Part shown: positions 46,666 to 56,044 of the stretch, piece by piece
Layout of the letters: the number at the start of each line of letters is the position of its first letter
Position numbering within the stretch: position 1 is the stretch's first letter
Source of the DNA: Bacillota bacterium
Lineage (GTDB): Bacteria; Bacillota; Clostridia; Lachnospirales; Lachnospiraceae
NCBI GenBank assembly: GCA_023439125.1
Contig: JAEXOU010000005.1
Coordinates: 310,001-374,000, forward strand
Direction: 5' to 3'
Length of the DNA stretch: 64,000 nt
Position numbers and translations under genes: made by a program
The notes under the pieces: model-generated
What the model saw: only the letters and a program-made list of their open reading frames with translations
The model's database searches: none
Told to the model about the DNA's origin: nothing

Positions 46666-47019
46666 TTAATTGCTGGAAGACATGCCCTTTTCCAGGAAAA
46701 GCCTTTCCGCATATTGTGCCCTGCGATCCCACTCTACAGCCTTATCAAAACTTTCAGGCAAGCCTTGGCCTTTGAGATACATATCACTCAACAGCCACCT
46801 TGCATCAGGATAGCCCTCCTCTGCCAATACAAAAAGAAGTTTCATGCCTTCCTGATTTTTTACTCCATTTAATAATATAAGAATCTTTTTATATCTTTTC
46901 TCCCATTGCTGTAATCTATTTAAGTCATAACACTGAGCCTTGTCCTCGGTAAAATTGGATGTTTTATCCCGGGGAAACAATGACTGTTCTTTGGCATTTT
47001 CCATTATTTTAAGCTTCAT
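46666..47019 (-). CDS. Small Sel1/TPR-like repeat protein
   Basis: 117 aa, minus strand, preceded by GGAGGGAGTG at good spacing. The C-terminal half has a Sel1-like repeat: MKLLFVLAEEGYPDARWLLS then DMYLKGQGLPESFDKAVEW, i.e. A-x-x-G-x-x-x-A-x-x-x-L-x-x-x-Y-x-x-G-x-G. The N-terminal half is charged and helical. It is the only clear minus-strand gene of the CRISPR region and probably arrived by insertion between array modules. A role in protein-protein interaction is all that can be said. Confidence 0.65.
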   Translation of the reverse strand: MKLKIMENAKEQSLFPRDKTSNFTEDKAQCYDLNRLQQWEKRYKKILILLNGVKNQEGMKLLFVLAEEGYPDARWLLSDMYLKGQGLPESFDKAVEWDRRAQYAERLFLEKGMSSSN

Positions 47020-47112
47020 GAATTTACACTCCCTCCAAATACAAAGATTTTTATTTATTATAGAATAATTAAAACTTTATAACAATCATTATCCAGAATT
47101 ATTCTACGCAAT

Positions 47113-47346
47113 TTGAAAATTAAAATAAACCAAAATTTATCAAGAAGCATGAGATTGGGAATTCTTGCCCTGATAGTATATACGTGGGTATATTCTTACC
47201 ATCCATCATCACTTAGTATATCTAATGAAGCCGAATATGGGACGTATAATGAGATGGGATTACAGATTGCGATAGTTGCGTATGCCTTAGTATTTATAAC
47301 CTTTTGGATCATGAATTACCGGGATCATAATCTGTACAAAATGTAG
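47113..47346 (+). CDS. Small two-helix membrane protein or fragment
   Basis: 77 codons from a TTG, or 65 from an ATG at 47149. Two hydrophobic helices (LGILALIVYTWVYSY and IAIVAYALVFITFWIM) are connected by a polar loop. No good ribosome site is visible for either start, so this may be the tail of a lost larger gene. I do not recognise it. Confidence 0.35.
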   Translation: MKIKINQNLSRSMRLGILALIVYTWVYSYHPSSLSISNEAEYGTYNEMGLQIAIVAYALVFITFWIMNYRDHNLYKM

Positions 47347-47440
47347 TTTAATTTATCTGGTCTGCTTCATCAGATGATTAATCAGAGTAAAGAGACAGTT
47401 GAAAAGAGTAAACCGATATACTTAGGAAACATAAAATGAT

Positions 47441-47797
47441 TATGACGAGGTTAGGCAAAACGCAACCAAAAAAGGAGAGTAAGCAGAAAAATTTCGGTGA
47501 CAAAGCAATAAATCAATTGTATTGCATTACTACTCACCAAAAAAGTCGGTCAACCTACAAATGGCATAAATACGCCATTTGGAAGGTGCAAAGGAACAAA
47601 AAAACTCTTCAAATCAACTATTATATAGAGAAAAAGTCGGTCAGCCTCAGCTAAATTCATCAGGTTTTAAGGAAGCCAATAAAATCAAGGCATTGATGAG
47701 TTTTTCATAATTTGGCTGACCGACTTTTTGGCGAATAATGTTGTAAATTAGTAGTTATTGGTGTATAATAGAAAATATCAACCTAGTAAGTAAAGTT
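47441..47797 (+). promoter_or_regulatory. CRISPR leader 3 with cas6 3'-tail and promoter
   Basis: Begins with the last codons of cas6 (GAGGTTAGGCAAAACGCAA) and continues as leaders 1 and 2. AAAAGTCGGTCAACC at 47541-47555; 16-bp inverted pair 47631-47646 and 47714-47729; promoter TTGTAA (47741-47746), 17 nt, TATAAT (47764-47769). Point differences from leader 2 leave the stems intact. Confidence 0.8.
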
Positions 47798-48326
47798 GCT
47801 GTACCGTACCTATGAGGAATTGATACATTGCTAGGAGTTGCCACCCAGTTTCGGCGACAGTAAAAATAAGCTGTACCGTACCTATGAGGAATTGATACAA
47901 AGCCTTTCCCCACAATCCGTTAGTCTCAGCATCAAAAGCTGAAAATGCTGTACCGTACCTATGAGGAATTGATACACTCTAATAGTTGTTAAATAAAACC
48001 CTTCATCTGTGGTTACGCTGTACCGTACCTATGAGGAATTGATACAATCTGCGATCTACAGCAAGTGTAAATCTAGCAATTGCCATTGAGTGCTGTACCG
48101 TACCTATGAGGAATTGATACCATGAAAGCTTCGACGTATTGTATTGCTTCATGTATTGCATTTAGCTGTACCGTACCTATGAGGAATTGATACGCTTTAA
48201 TTTTTTTGAATGGAGTATATCTATCAGGATAGGCCTGCTGTACCGTACCTATTAGGAATTGATACATTGCTTCTAAACACATTTCTTCTGTAGGATTTTC
48301 TACATATGCTGTACCGTACCTATGAG
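47798..48326 (+). CRISPR. CRISPR array 3
   Basis: 29-nt repeats start at 47798, 47870, 47947, 48017, 48092, 48165 and 48237 (one substitution, ATTAGG) and a truncated last copy at 48308-48326. Spacers are 43, 48, 41, 46, 44, 43 and 42 nt. The repeats are more uniform than in array 1. The operon of effector genes starts 120 nt downstream in the same direction. Confidence 0.95.
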
Positions 48327-48444
48327 CGAAGGCAAAATTAAAGTAACACATTGATAAATAACGATAAATAGTAAAAAATAACATTATAAATGCTAAGATG
48401 TTCTAAATTAGTATTCTCTACAAAACTCAGAAAAGAGAAATGAA

Positions 48445-48951
48445 ATGCGAAAATTCATGTTTATTGATGCGGAAACTGATGGACTTTATGGACCTTTTTT
48501 GTCAATTGCAGCGATCACCTGTGATGAAAAAGGGAATGAAGAGTCTATTTTTTATGCTAGAAGAAAATTGATGGCAGAAGAAATACAGGAAGAATGGGTA
48601 AAAGAACATGTGGTGCCATATCTGAATGCTTCTATTGTATTTGAAACAGAATTGGAGCTGCTTCAGGCATTTTGGGAATATTACAGAAGTTATAAGGACT
48701 GTGTTTGTATAGGAGATGTAATCTATCCGGTTGAAATCAGGATATTTGAACAAAACGTAATGCAAAACTTAGAAGAGCGCAAATTTCAAGCACCATATCC
48801 ATTTCTTGACTTAAGTAGCATGCTGTATGCAAAGCAAATCGATCCCAATATTGAGAGAAGTAAATTAGTAGATACATCTAATTTCATGGCTCACAATGCA
48901 CTTGATGATGTGAGGATCAGTATTGCGATCTGGAAGAAATATATAATCTGA
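48445..48951 (+). CDS. DEDDh (DnaQ-like) 3'-5' exonuclease, CRISPR accessory
   Basis: 168 aa, a single exonuclease domain. FIDAETDGLYG gives Asp8 and Glu10, CIGDVIYP a candidate Asp91, and AHNALDD gives His150 and Asp154/155: the DEDDh set. Such enzymes cleave 3' ends of RNA/DNA or small phosphodiesters. It is 13 nt upstream of the DUF3800/TPR gene and in line with corA and cmr1-6. Nucleases and phosphodiesterases are recurrent neighbours of type III CorA genes, where known examples degrade the second messenger; here the role would be to switch signalling off (inference). The ribosome site is weak. Confidence 0.75.
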   Translation: MRKFMFIDAETDGLYGPFLSIAAITCDEKGNEESIFYARRKLMAEEIQEEWVKEHVVPYLNASIVFETELELLQAFWEYYRSYKDCVCIGDVIYPVEIRIFEQNVMQNLEERKFQAPYPFLDLSSMLYAKQIDPNIERSKLVDTSNFMAHNALDDVRISIAIWKKYII

Positions 48952-48964
48952 TGAGGAGAGCGAT

Positions 48965-51139
48965 ATGAACACCCAATATGAATTGTGGCTTGATGAAAGT
49001 GGTAATTTTGAAAACCAGACGGATCTAAGATGGAATCCTTCTCTAGTAGGTGGAGTCTTAATCGAACAAAGCCGGGTAGAGTATAGCAAAATTATTGATT
49101 TTTTCTATGAACAGGAAGGGCATGCTTGTGAAATCAAAGAAGACAAAGCTATTAAGATACTTACTGCACTGCAGTTTATTAAAGGTATGGGTGGTAATTT
49201 AGTCTGCTTTGAAAACAAAGAACGTGAGTCAGAATTTACAAGTAGAGAACTCTACCTGAGGATCTTTGCTAGTGGAATTGTACAATTATTGAGGGATTTA
49301 GCTGTTAAAGAAAAAGCGTTTACATTGAATATTTTAGTGGCACTTAGAGTTGATACTAAAGCAAGGAATGAACATGGAGAGAATCAGATTCCAGATGAGG
49401 AATATCTGGAGATGATGCGTGAATATGTAAGAACAGCAGTAAAGCAACAAACATTACAGCTTCCATCCAATTCAGAAGTTAACATTGTTATCGGTTCTGC
49501 TCGAAGGGAGAAAAAACTTAGTTTTGCAGATTATGTTTGCAATGCGAGACTTACAAGAACCAGTCGACAATTTAGTGATGAGCAAAGGAGAGAATTGGAA
49601 GAACTCTTTTCCCCTGAGTATCTATATGGTACAACGGAACAATTAACGGAAAGCTGGATTAAGACCTATTTAGCAGAGGAAAATGTTGCTTCGGCACTAT
49701 TGGAACTTCATATAACAAAAGAGAAGATAGACTATGAGTATCTCTTAGAACAGATTTTTATTGAGATGAGAGAAATTAGTTATAGGGTCGTTAAAATTCA
49801 GCTGCAAGGATTTTTGGATGGTATAAGAAGATACGTTGCTTGTGGATACGATTTTGAAGAAACAGAAGCAATCCTAGAAAAAATAGTACACCATATGATT
49901 CCTAAGTTAATTAAAGAAGAGATTCCTTACGCCCAAGAATTTAAATTTGATATCTGCCTTTATCTTTCTGATATGTACTTGAGAGAAGGGGATATTATCA
50001 ATGCAAGAGAAATTCTTGAGGAATTAAAGTGTTCAGCCAGTGAACTTGATTACAAACTTGAACATATTCTACGACAATATCAAGCAATTGAAAAACAAGC
50101 CTTATATGATATTAATTGCTTCGATTATAGAACAGCCTCTGAGAAAATGGGAAGAGTCGCAGATTTTATCGAAGGAACATTAGAAATATTAAGTAGTGAT
50201 GCAATGATCGTGCAGACATTATCTCATGCAATGCAGTCTGAATATTTAGGAGATGCTCTATGTATGAAGATTTATGCAGATATGTTCCGGCAAAGACAAG
50301 CACCATCAATGTATCAAAACATGATAATTGATTCCGATAAAGCATTAAATCAGTATAAATACGAAGGTGAACTGGAAAGAAATCTTCAATATCGTGGACA
50401 TATCGAAATGGAGCAAGGTAATTATGAAGAAGCTTTCTCATGGTTGCTGAGAGCCGCTCAAATAAAGGGTGAAGCAGAATCCTTTATGAGCAATTGTGTT
50501 AATTATCTTAAAAAAGCACTAAACGAAGACGTAATAAGTCAATGTTATTATCTTATGTATTATTGTGAAATTATGTCGGAAGCAATGCTCCATAAACAAG
50601 TAGAGTTTGCGAATTCAATGTATGATGCGTTGGTTTCTCAAAGAGAAGTATGGGATTTCCTGGAGGATAACGAGGAGCCTGATGTGGTTCGTCTCGAAAG
50701 AGAGGAGTATAACCCAGTTTATGAACATAGTAATATTCTGGAAGGACTTTTTGATCAAATTAAAACTCCGATGTATCATCCAATGGAAATCGTCTATTGG
50801 AAAATAGGAACGTATCAATCGGAACAAGGGAATATGAAAGCTGCCAAACGGTGGTACACAAAGGCACTCAATATTTGTTCCTCTAATAATTCTTACTTGG
50901 TTCTAGAGATTGTAAGTCTTGGAATCATAAGTGAACTAATCTATTACAGCTGCAACCGGGAAGAATATGAATTATACATAAAGCAATTTAAGAAGAGATA
51001 TAAAAAAATTATCTCTACAATAAACATTCCGGAAGTGACATACGATTTTGTCAAACAATTTGAGATTTTATTAAAATGTAATGAGAAAGAAGAACTGGCT
51101 AGTATTACCTATAGACTTTCAAGACTAATAACATTCTAA
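48965..51139 (+). CDS. DUF3800-like nuclease-fold protein fused to TPR repeats
   Basis: 724 aa. The N terminus has LWLDESGNFEN (Asp10, Glu11) and later SFADYVCNARLTR (Asp189), the DESG...D pattern of DUF3800, a predicted RNase H-like fold. From about residue 240 the protein is all-helical with TPR-like units (LERNLQYRGHIEMEQGNYEE, then AFSWLLRAAQIKGEAES; YWKIGTYQSEQGNMKAAKRW). GAGGAG precedes the ATG; 13 nt from the nuclease gene and 14 nt from corA, so clearly operonic. The fusion is not a standard CRISPR component. It could be a scaffolded nuclease effector or a regulator of the CorA channel. Confidence 0.65.
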   Translation: MNTQYELWLDESGNFENQTDLRWNPSLVGGVLIEQSRVEYSKIIDFFYEQEGHACEIKEDKAIKILTALQFIKGMGGNLVCFENKERESEFTSRELYLRIFASGIVQLLRDLAVKEKAFTLNILVALRVDTKARNEHGENQIPDEEYLEMMREYVRTAVKQQTLQLPSNSEVNIVIGSARREKKLSFADYVCNARLTRTSRQFSDEQRRELEELFSPEYLYGTTEQLTESWIKTYLAEENVASALLELHITKEKIDYEYLLEQIFIEMREISYRVVKIQLQGFLDGIRRYVACGYDFEETEAILEKIVHHMIPKLIKEEIPYAQEFKFDICLYLSDMYLREGDIINAREILEELKCSASELDYKLEHILRQYQAIEKQALYDINCFDYRTASEKMGRVADFIEGTLEILSSDAMIVQTLSHAMQSEYLGDALCMKIYADMFRQRQAPSMYQNMIIDSDKALNQYKYEGELERNLQYRGHIEMEQGNYEEAFSWLLRAAQIKGEAESFMSNCVNYLKKALNEDVISQCYYLMYYCEIMSEAMLHKQVEFANSMYDALVSQREVWDFLEDNEEPDVVRLEREEYNPVYEHSNILEGLFDQIKTPMYHPMEIVYWKIGTYQSEQGNMKAAKRWYTKALNICSSNNSYLVLEIVSLGIISELIYYSCNREEYELYIKQFKKRYKKIISTINIPEVTYDFVKQFEILLKCNEKEELASITYRLSRLITF

Positions 51140-51153
51140 GGAGAAGAACAGAC

Positions 51154-52824
51154 ATGAGCGAGGAACGTATTTTACCTTATAGTTATCATACCTTTGTCTA
51201 TCCGTTTTCATTTGAAGATATTGAGAAGCTTAATATTAACGATGTTGGTATATGGAAACAAGAACCCTTTGATATTAAAGATAAAGAATTTAATACAAAA
51301 TTAGATAATGCATCGCAGGAAGAAAAAGATAAATATAGGTTACAGTATGGTGCGTATCAATATTTCTTCCCAAAAGCACAGAAGAATATGTTCAATGTGA
51401 AGGATAGCGAAGATATCAGTACACTGTATGAATATATATTTAACAAGGAAGCTAGTACCTTTACTATATCAAAAGGGAACAAAAATATAGAATTACGAAT
51501 TGAAGCAATCAGAGTGAACATCTTTACAAGACTTCAAGTTGGTGTAGTATCCTTTGAATTGGAATACTATCCAACAGAGGAGCAAAATCATTTTGAAGAT
51601 GCACTATTTATCAATGCTTTTGGAAGACGTCTTTTTCCACCGTACTTGGTACAGCCTGAGACAAAGTTACCTACTGCGGACACAATTGAGGTGGTATTGA
51701 TACAAAGTAAGAATATAGAACCGATTAATTATAAGAAAAAGAATAATGAGTTTAATGATGAACCAACATTAATCCGAAAATTACTAACTGATTCAGAGGA
51801 AAAGGAAGTAATAAGTCCTATATTAGATGACAGAATGTTTGTCATGTCTTTGGTACGCGATGAACGATTATCCGATTCAAACAATCTTAAAAGAATTTGG
51901 AGCAACATTAAAAAGTTCGGAGTAGAAAAGGAGGAAGATTCTTCGATCGCAGAAAAAATATATATAGATTCGACAGTAGAAAAACTATATAAATTTTTAT
52001 TCGTAGACGATGATTTCTGCACTTGTCAAAATGATGAGATGTTGAGGCAAAAGTTACAAGATCATCTCTATCCACGGTGGATCAATTACGGTACCATACA
52101 TGGAATTACTGAATATTCCATGGTCTGTGTTACTGGAACTAGCCAGAAAGACACTGTTGACTCGGTAATCAATCCTTTTTTGGTACATTACACAGAAATG
52201 GTTAAATTAGCTTTGATTCAGCGTGCATCTTTAGTGAAGCTAGAAACAGAAATTAGCAAAATTTGTACAATTATGTCAAGCAGAGAAGATGGCAGCAAGA
52301 ATCAGGAGAATAAAAATAGTAACTTTGACCAGTCTATATCTAAGAATATTCAAGACATATGGAAAGATTACATTTTATTTCAAAATCAGATTTTACTTCC
52401 AGAGATAACGTTTCAAGAGCAAGGTATAGAGTTATATCAGATGTTGAAACGGGATCTGAAAATTGAAGTAATGAATGAGTATATAGGAAGTATATTAAAT
52501 AATCTTCATGAAATGTCAAGTATGGAGAATAGTGAAGTCGAAAAAAGAGCATCTGAAAAGTTGAATCAATCATTAAATCTGTTGGCAGTATTAGGAACGA
52601 TTCTTGCACTCATAAGTGTTGCACAAGATTATCTTGGAGAAGATATAGATGTTTTCGTTATTGTTAAGTACTTCTTAGGATTCCTATTTGTTCTTGGTCC
52701 AATCTGGTTCGGATATAAAATATTCATGAAATTAAGTGATACAGAACGTGGAAATAAAAGAAAAGTGTGGTTTGTTATTTTATGGATAATTACTTTGCTT
52801 GTTCCTTTCTTGATGTCAATTTAA
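51154..52824 (+). CDS. CorA-like membrane effector of type III CRISPR
   Basis: 556 aa. A soluble part of about 465 residues is followed by three hydrophobic segments at the C terminus (LNLLAVLGTILALISVAQ; YFLGFLFVLGPIWFGYKI; VWFVILWIITLLVPFLM). Large cytoplasmic domain plus C-terminal helices is the CorA plan; a canonical GMN motif is not seen. CorA-like proteins beside Cmr genes are known effectors of SAM-AMP signalling (established in Bacteroides fragilis), acting on the membrane. AAGGAGAAG precedes the ATG. The identity rests on layout and neighbours more than on motifs. Confidence 0.65.
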   Translation: MSEERILPYSYHTFVYPFSFEDIEKLNINDVGIWKQEPFDIKDKEFNTKLDNASQEEKDKYRLQYGAYQYFFPKAQKNMFNVKDSEDISTLYEYIFNKEASTFTISKGNKNIELRIEAIRVNIFTRLQVGVVSFELEYYPTEEQNHFEDALFINAFGRRLFPPYLVQPETKLPTADTIEVVLIQSKNIEPINYKKKNNEFNDEPTLIRKLLTDSEEKEVISPILDDRMFVMSLVRDERLSDSNNLKRIWSNIKKFGVEKEEDSSIAEKIYIDSTVEKLYKFLFVDDDFCTCQNDEMLRQKLQDHLYPRWINYGTIHGITEYSMVCVTGTSQKDTVDSVINPFLVHYTEMVKLALIQRASLVKLETEISKICTIMSSREDGSKNQENKNSNFDQSISKNIQDIWKDYILFQNQILLPEITFQEQGIELYQMLKRDLKIEVMNEYIGSILNNLHEMSSMENSEVEKRASEKLNQSLNLLAVLGTILALISVAQDYLGEDIDVFVIVKYFLGFLFVLGPIWFGYKIFMKLSDTERGNKRKVWFVILWIITLLVPFLMSI

Positions 52825-52967
52825 TTAAAGGCACTCCCTAATATGCATCTATCCAATGGATTTTAACTAAGCAGATTTAAAATTTTATATCAAACAGGGA
52901 CAAGTATTAAAGATACATAAGGATTTGAATTGTATAAAATACATAAATTTAGAAAGAGAGGAATCTC

Positions 52968-54467
52968 ATGAGTAGTTGTAAAAAGGAATATATTCTTGAA
53001 CAGCAAACACCTATGATACACTTTCAATATGATGAGCAAGGTGTATGTTTACGTGCATCTGAGGTGAAACCCAAACTGGACAAATTCATTGTAAAACAAG
53101 TTGGGGGAAGGGAAAAAATATTAAACGACCATCAGGATTGGTTACTAGGGGATATTAAAAACCTTTCGTTGACAGAGGGAACTCCATTTCCTTTAAACTA
53201 TAAATTGATAATAAGGGCAACAGGGGAGCCCCAGAGAAGTAATACTGTAAATAAGGCAATCTCAGCTGAGATTAAAAGGGAAGCGAGTCAAAGAGTAGGA
53301 GCATGGAATAATGAAGAACAAAGGAAGAAGAAAAAAGAGATAGATGAGGAGAAAAATATAATTATTAAGCAATTAATAAAAAAAAACATATTACCTGCAG
53401 ACTTTGTTAAGGAGAATGAAGCGCCAATTGCAAAGTCCTATTTTGGAAATATGGTTTCAAGAAAAGGCTCAATTGAGGAGACAATTGAATCGATTAGAAA
53501 AAGTTATAAAGAAACGGTTTTTCAAGACAATATCTCAATGTCGATTAACTGCTTTAATAAGAGTTTAATGCAAACCATTGAAGAGTTAATTCCTGCTTTT
53601 TTTCTTCTGCATAACTTTGGAACAAGACAAAACAAAGGTTTTGGCTCGTTTAAGTTGGTTTCAGATGCAGAATATGATGTAGTAAAGACAATAGCAAAAT
53701 ACGCACCTGCCTCTATCTATGCGAAGGATATATACAAGATGGGGGATTATAACAATGCGTTAGAAGATATTGTAATGGTATACAATCTAATGAAATCAGG
53801 AATCAATTATACAAATATAAATAAGAATAAGAATATGAATATGAATATGAATAAAGATGATTATTTTAGGGGGTTTATTTATCGATATTTTCACAAAAAA
53901 GAACTTGGAAATGATAAGGCATTTGTAAAGCAAAAAGTTATACCTCATAAGTACAGTGTTCTTAAGGGAGAAAGTCTTAATGGTTTTAAAGAGTACAGAT
54001 ATGTAAGGGGAATGCTTGGGATTAACGATGGAGTATATTACCGTGATGTTAATGAACAAACTTCAACGCATAGTGAGGATGGAATTGAAAGATTTGCCTC
54101 ACCAATCATTTTTAAATACATAGATAAATCTATTTTTTTAATTCCACAAGAGATTCCGGCAAAAATGTTTAATACTACATTTTATATATGGGATAGTAAA
54201 ACAGAAAATGAGTTCAAGAAGCTAAAATCAGATGATGAGAAAAAGCTATTTTTTGATAAGAACAAAAAATTTCGGATAAAGACTCCTAAAAGAGAAGAAT
54301 TTAGTATTGATGAATTTATGGAATCTTTCATGAACGATTTTAATGACAAGAAAACAGCAAAAGGTGGAAGAATTGGAATTGAAGGAGCTAAAAATTCCGC
54401 ATTTGATAGATTAAAAAATATCATATTTCAAAGTGTTTTGGATGAAAAGGGAGGGAAAGGAGTATGA
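52968..54467 (+). CDS. cmr1: Cmr1, type III-B RAMP protein
   Basis: 499 aa. LEQQTPMIHFQYDEQ and LRASEVKPKLDKFIVKQ are the opening signature of Cmr1; FFLLHNFGTRQNKGFGSFKL is the glycine-rich RAMP loop. Cmr1 caps the complex at the crRNA 3' end and helps target binding. A run of Asn/Met/Lys codons at 53811-53855 (NKNKNMNMNMNK) is a small in-frame tandem expansion inserted in a surface region. AGAGAGGAATCTC precedes the ATG. The gap of 143 nt before it is the largest in the operon and may hold a second promoter. Its end overlaps cmr2 by ATGA. Confidence 0.85.
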   Translation: MSSCKKEYILEQQTPMIHFQYDEQGVCLRASEVKPKLDKFIVKQVGGREKILNDHQDWLLGDIKNLSLTEGTPFPLNYKLIIRATGEPQRSNTVNKAISAEIKREASQRVGAWNNEEQRKKKKEIDEEKNIIIKQLIKKNILPADFVKENEAPIAKSYFGNMVSRKGSIEETIESIRKSYKETVFQDNISMSINCFNKSLMQTIEELIPAFFLLHNFGTRQNKGFGSFKLVSDAEYDVVKTIAKYAPASIYAKDIYKMGDYNNALEDIVMVYNLMKSGINYTNINKNKNMNMNMNKDDYFRGFIYRYFHKKELGNDKAFVKQKVIPHKYSVLKGESLNGFKEYRYVRGMLGINDGVYYRDVNEQTSTHSEDGIERFASPIIFKYIDKSIFLIPQEIPAKMFNTTFYIWDSKTENEFKKLKSDDEKKLFFDKNKKFRIKTPKREEFSIDEFMESFMNDFNDKKTAKGGRIGIEGAKNSAFDRLKNIIFQSVLDEKGGKGV

Positions 54468-56044
54468 GTGTGAACTATATCGGTATTACCATTGGACCAA
54501 TTGTAGAGACAATGTCATTTACTTCTACTCCTGCAGGACTTTGGTTCTCTAGTTATTTTTTCTCAACCATTACCAGAGATTTGTGCAGAGAACTTCAAAA
54601 TAAGTCCTATTCCATACTAACATTACCTGAGAATTACATCGTAGAGAAGAATCTCAAGGATGATGGAGTTGGAACTTATCATGACAGAATTTACTATGTC
54701 GTAGAAAATAAAACAAAGGAAGAGATTGCGAAGGAACTTAAAAAAGAAATTATAGAACCAGTGGCTAAAAAGAAAGCGTTCGAACTGGCTCAAGGCTTTG
54801 ATGATAATGTTAAAGAAAAAAGTATAGAGATAGAAATCTATTTGAAGAATTTCTTGCAGATTCATTATGTGATTTTTGATGAAGCAGAGATTACTGATGA
54901 GGGGATTGCAAAGACTCTTGCAGATGCCTTAGATGCATTAGAATTATCACAAAAGGTAGAGCCGGAGCCATCGAATTCTTATTTAAGAAAGTTTGTAAGA
55001 GGCGATAAAGCAGGCTCAAATACATATATCAAAAAATACGAACCATTCAAGGAAGCAGTTAAGTCAGAGGGGTTTGCTCTTGCGCCAGATATAAATAAAA
55101 TTAAGGATATTATTTCAATTGCAAGTATGGGTAATGCTTCGAATGAATCGGTGGATGATATCAAAAAATTAGCAAAGACGGAACGTTATTTTGCGATTGT
55201 ACAAGCAGATGGCGATAATATGGGTAAACTTCTTAATGGCACTGGAAAGAATGTATCGGAACAGGAACAACAGATACAGAGATTTTCCGATTTGTGTATG
55301 AAATACACCAAGAAGTCCTCAGAGTTAATCAAAGAATATGGTGGTGTGTTAATTTATGCAGGTGGTGATGATCTTTTGTTTCTTGCCCCAGTGAGAGGGA
55401 ATCAAAAAGAAACGATATGGTCTTTATGCAATCGGATAGGAATTTCATTTCAGGAAATATTTCAGAAAAGTGAAATGTCATATACCGAGATACTCCCATC
55501 AATCTCATTTGGTGTATCGATTAATTATTATAAGTTTCCATTATTCGAAGCTTTTCAAGATGCTAGAATGCTTTTATTTGGAGAAGCAAAGAATTTTGGA
55601 GAAAAGAATAACATTGCAGTAAAAGTACATAAATCAAGCGGACAGACAGCCGGGTTTGTCAGCTGCATGGGTATAAGGGATAAGGATGTTAAGGTATATG
55701 ATGAGTTCTTAAAGCTATTAGAACAGTTCTATGCTACTGACAAAGAAACAAACCAGTTAATGCACTCTATCTTATATACCATCGAGAATCAAAAGGAATT
55801 ATTCAAACTTGCAATAGCGAATAAATCTATGATCCGTAATTTATTTGATAACGTCTTTGATAATACAGGACAAAGCTTTAGTACAGATTTCAGAGGTAGA
55901 CTCTCAAGATTTGCGGCATCGAGTGAAAACGCTTATCGATCTAAGAAAATTAAGAGTCTTGGACAAAAAGATGACACAAGTGTTAAGACGCTAACAAGTG
56001 TGTTGCGAGTGGCAAAATTTCTAGTTGAGGAGGGAGATGCATAA
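54464..56044 (+). CDS. cmr2: Cmr2/Cas10, cyclase without HD domain
   Basis: 526 aa, shorter than typical Cas10 (about 650-1000). The palm domain has QADGDNMGKLLNG (Asp249) and YAGGDDLLFL (GGDD 300-303), the metal-binding site for second-messenger synthesis. No N-terminal HD nuclease motif is present. Downstream SISFGVSINYYKFPLFEA and LFGEAKNFGEKNNIAVKVHK match the Cas10 palm end. In related CorA-linked systems Cas10 joins ATP to S-adenosylmethionine. Start overlaps cmr1 (ATGA), and the stop overlaps cmr3 (TAATG). Confidence 0.92.
   Translation: MSVNYIGITIGPIVETMSFTSTPAGLWFSSYFFSTITRDLCRELQNKSYSILTLPENYIVEKNLKDDGVGTYHDRIYYVVENKTKEEIAKELKKEIIEPVAKKKAFELAQGFDDNVKEKSIEIEIYLKNFLQIHYVIFDEAEITDEGIAKTLADALDALELSQKVEPEPSNSYLRKFVRGDKAGSNTYIKKYEPFKEAVKSEGFALAPDINKIKDIISIASMGNASNESVDDIKKLAKTERYFAIVQADGDNMGKLLNGTGKNVSEQEQQIQRFSDLCMKYTKKSSELIKEYGGVLIYAGGDDLLFLAPVRGNQKETIWSLCNRIGISFQEIFQKSEMSYTEILPSISFGVSINYYKFPLFEAFQDARMLLFGEAKNFGEKNNIAVKVHKSSGQTAGFVSCMGIRDKDVKVYDEFLKLLEQFYATDKETNQLMHSILYTIENQKELFKLAIANKSMIRNLFDNVFDNTGQSFSTDFRGRLSRFAASSENAYRSKKIKSLGQKDDTSVKTLTSVLRVAKFLVEEGDA

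Noticed and set aside
46612..46872. Plus-strand ORF of 86 aa
   Set aside because: Antisense to the Sel1-like gene, which has a strong ribosome site and a recognisable repeat.
44155..48326. Spacers that target genes in this window
   Set aside because: By eye I saw no convincing match between any spacer and the rest of the window; an exhaustive comparison was not possible.
48073..48384. Minus-strand ORF of 103 aa
   Set aside because: It is again made of CRISPR repeats and spacers of array 3.
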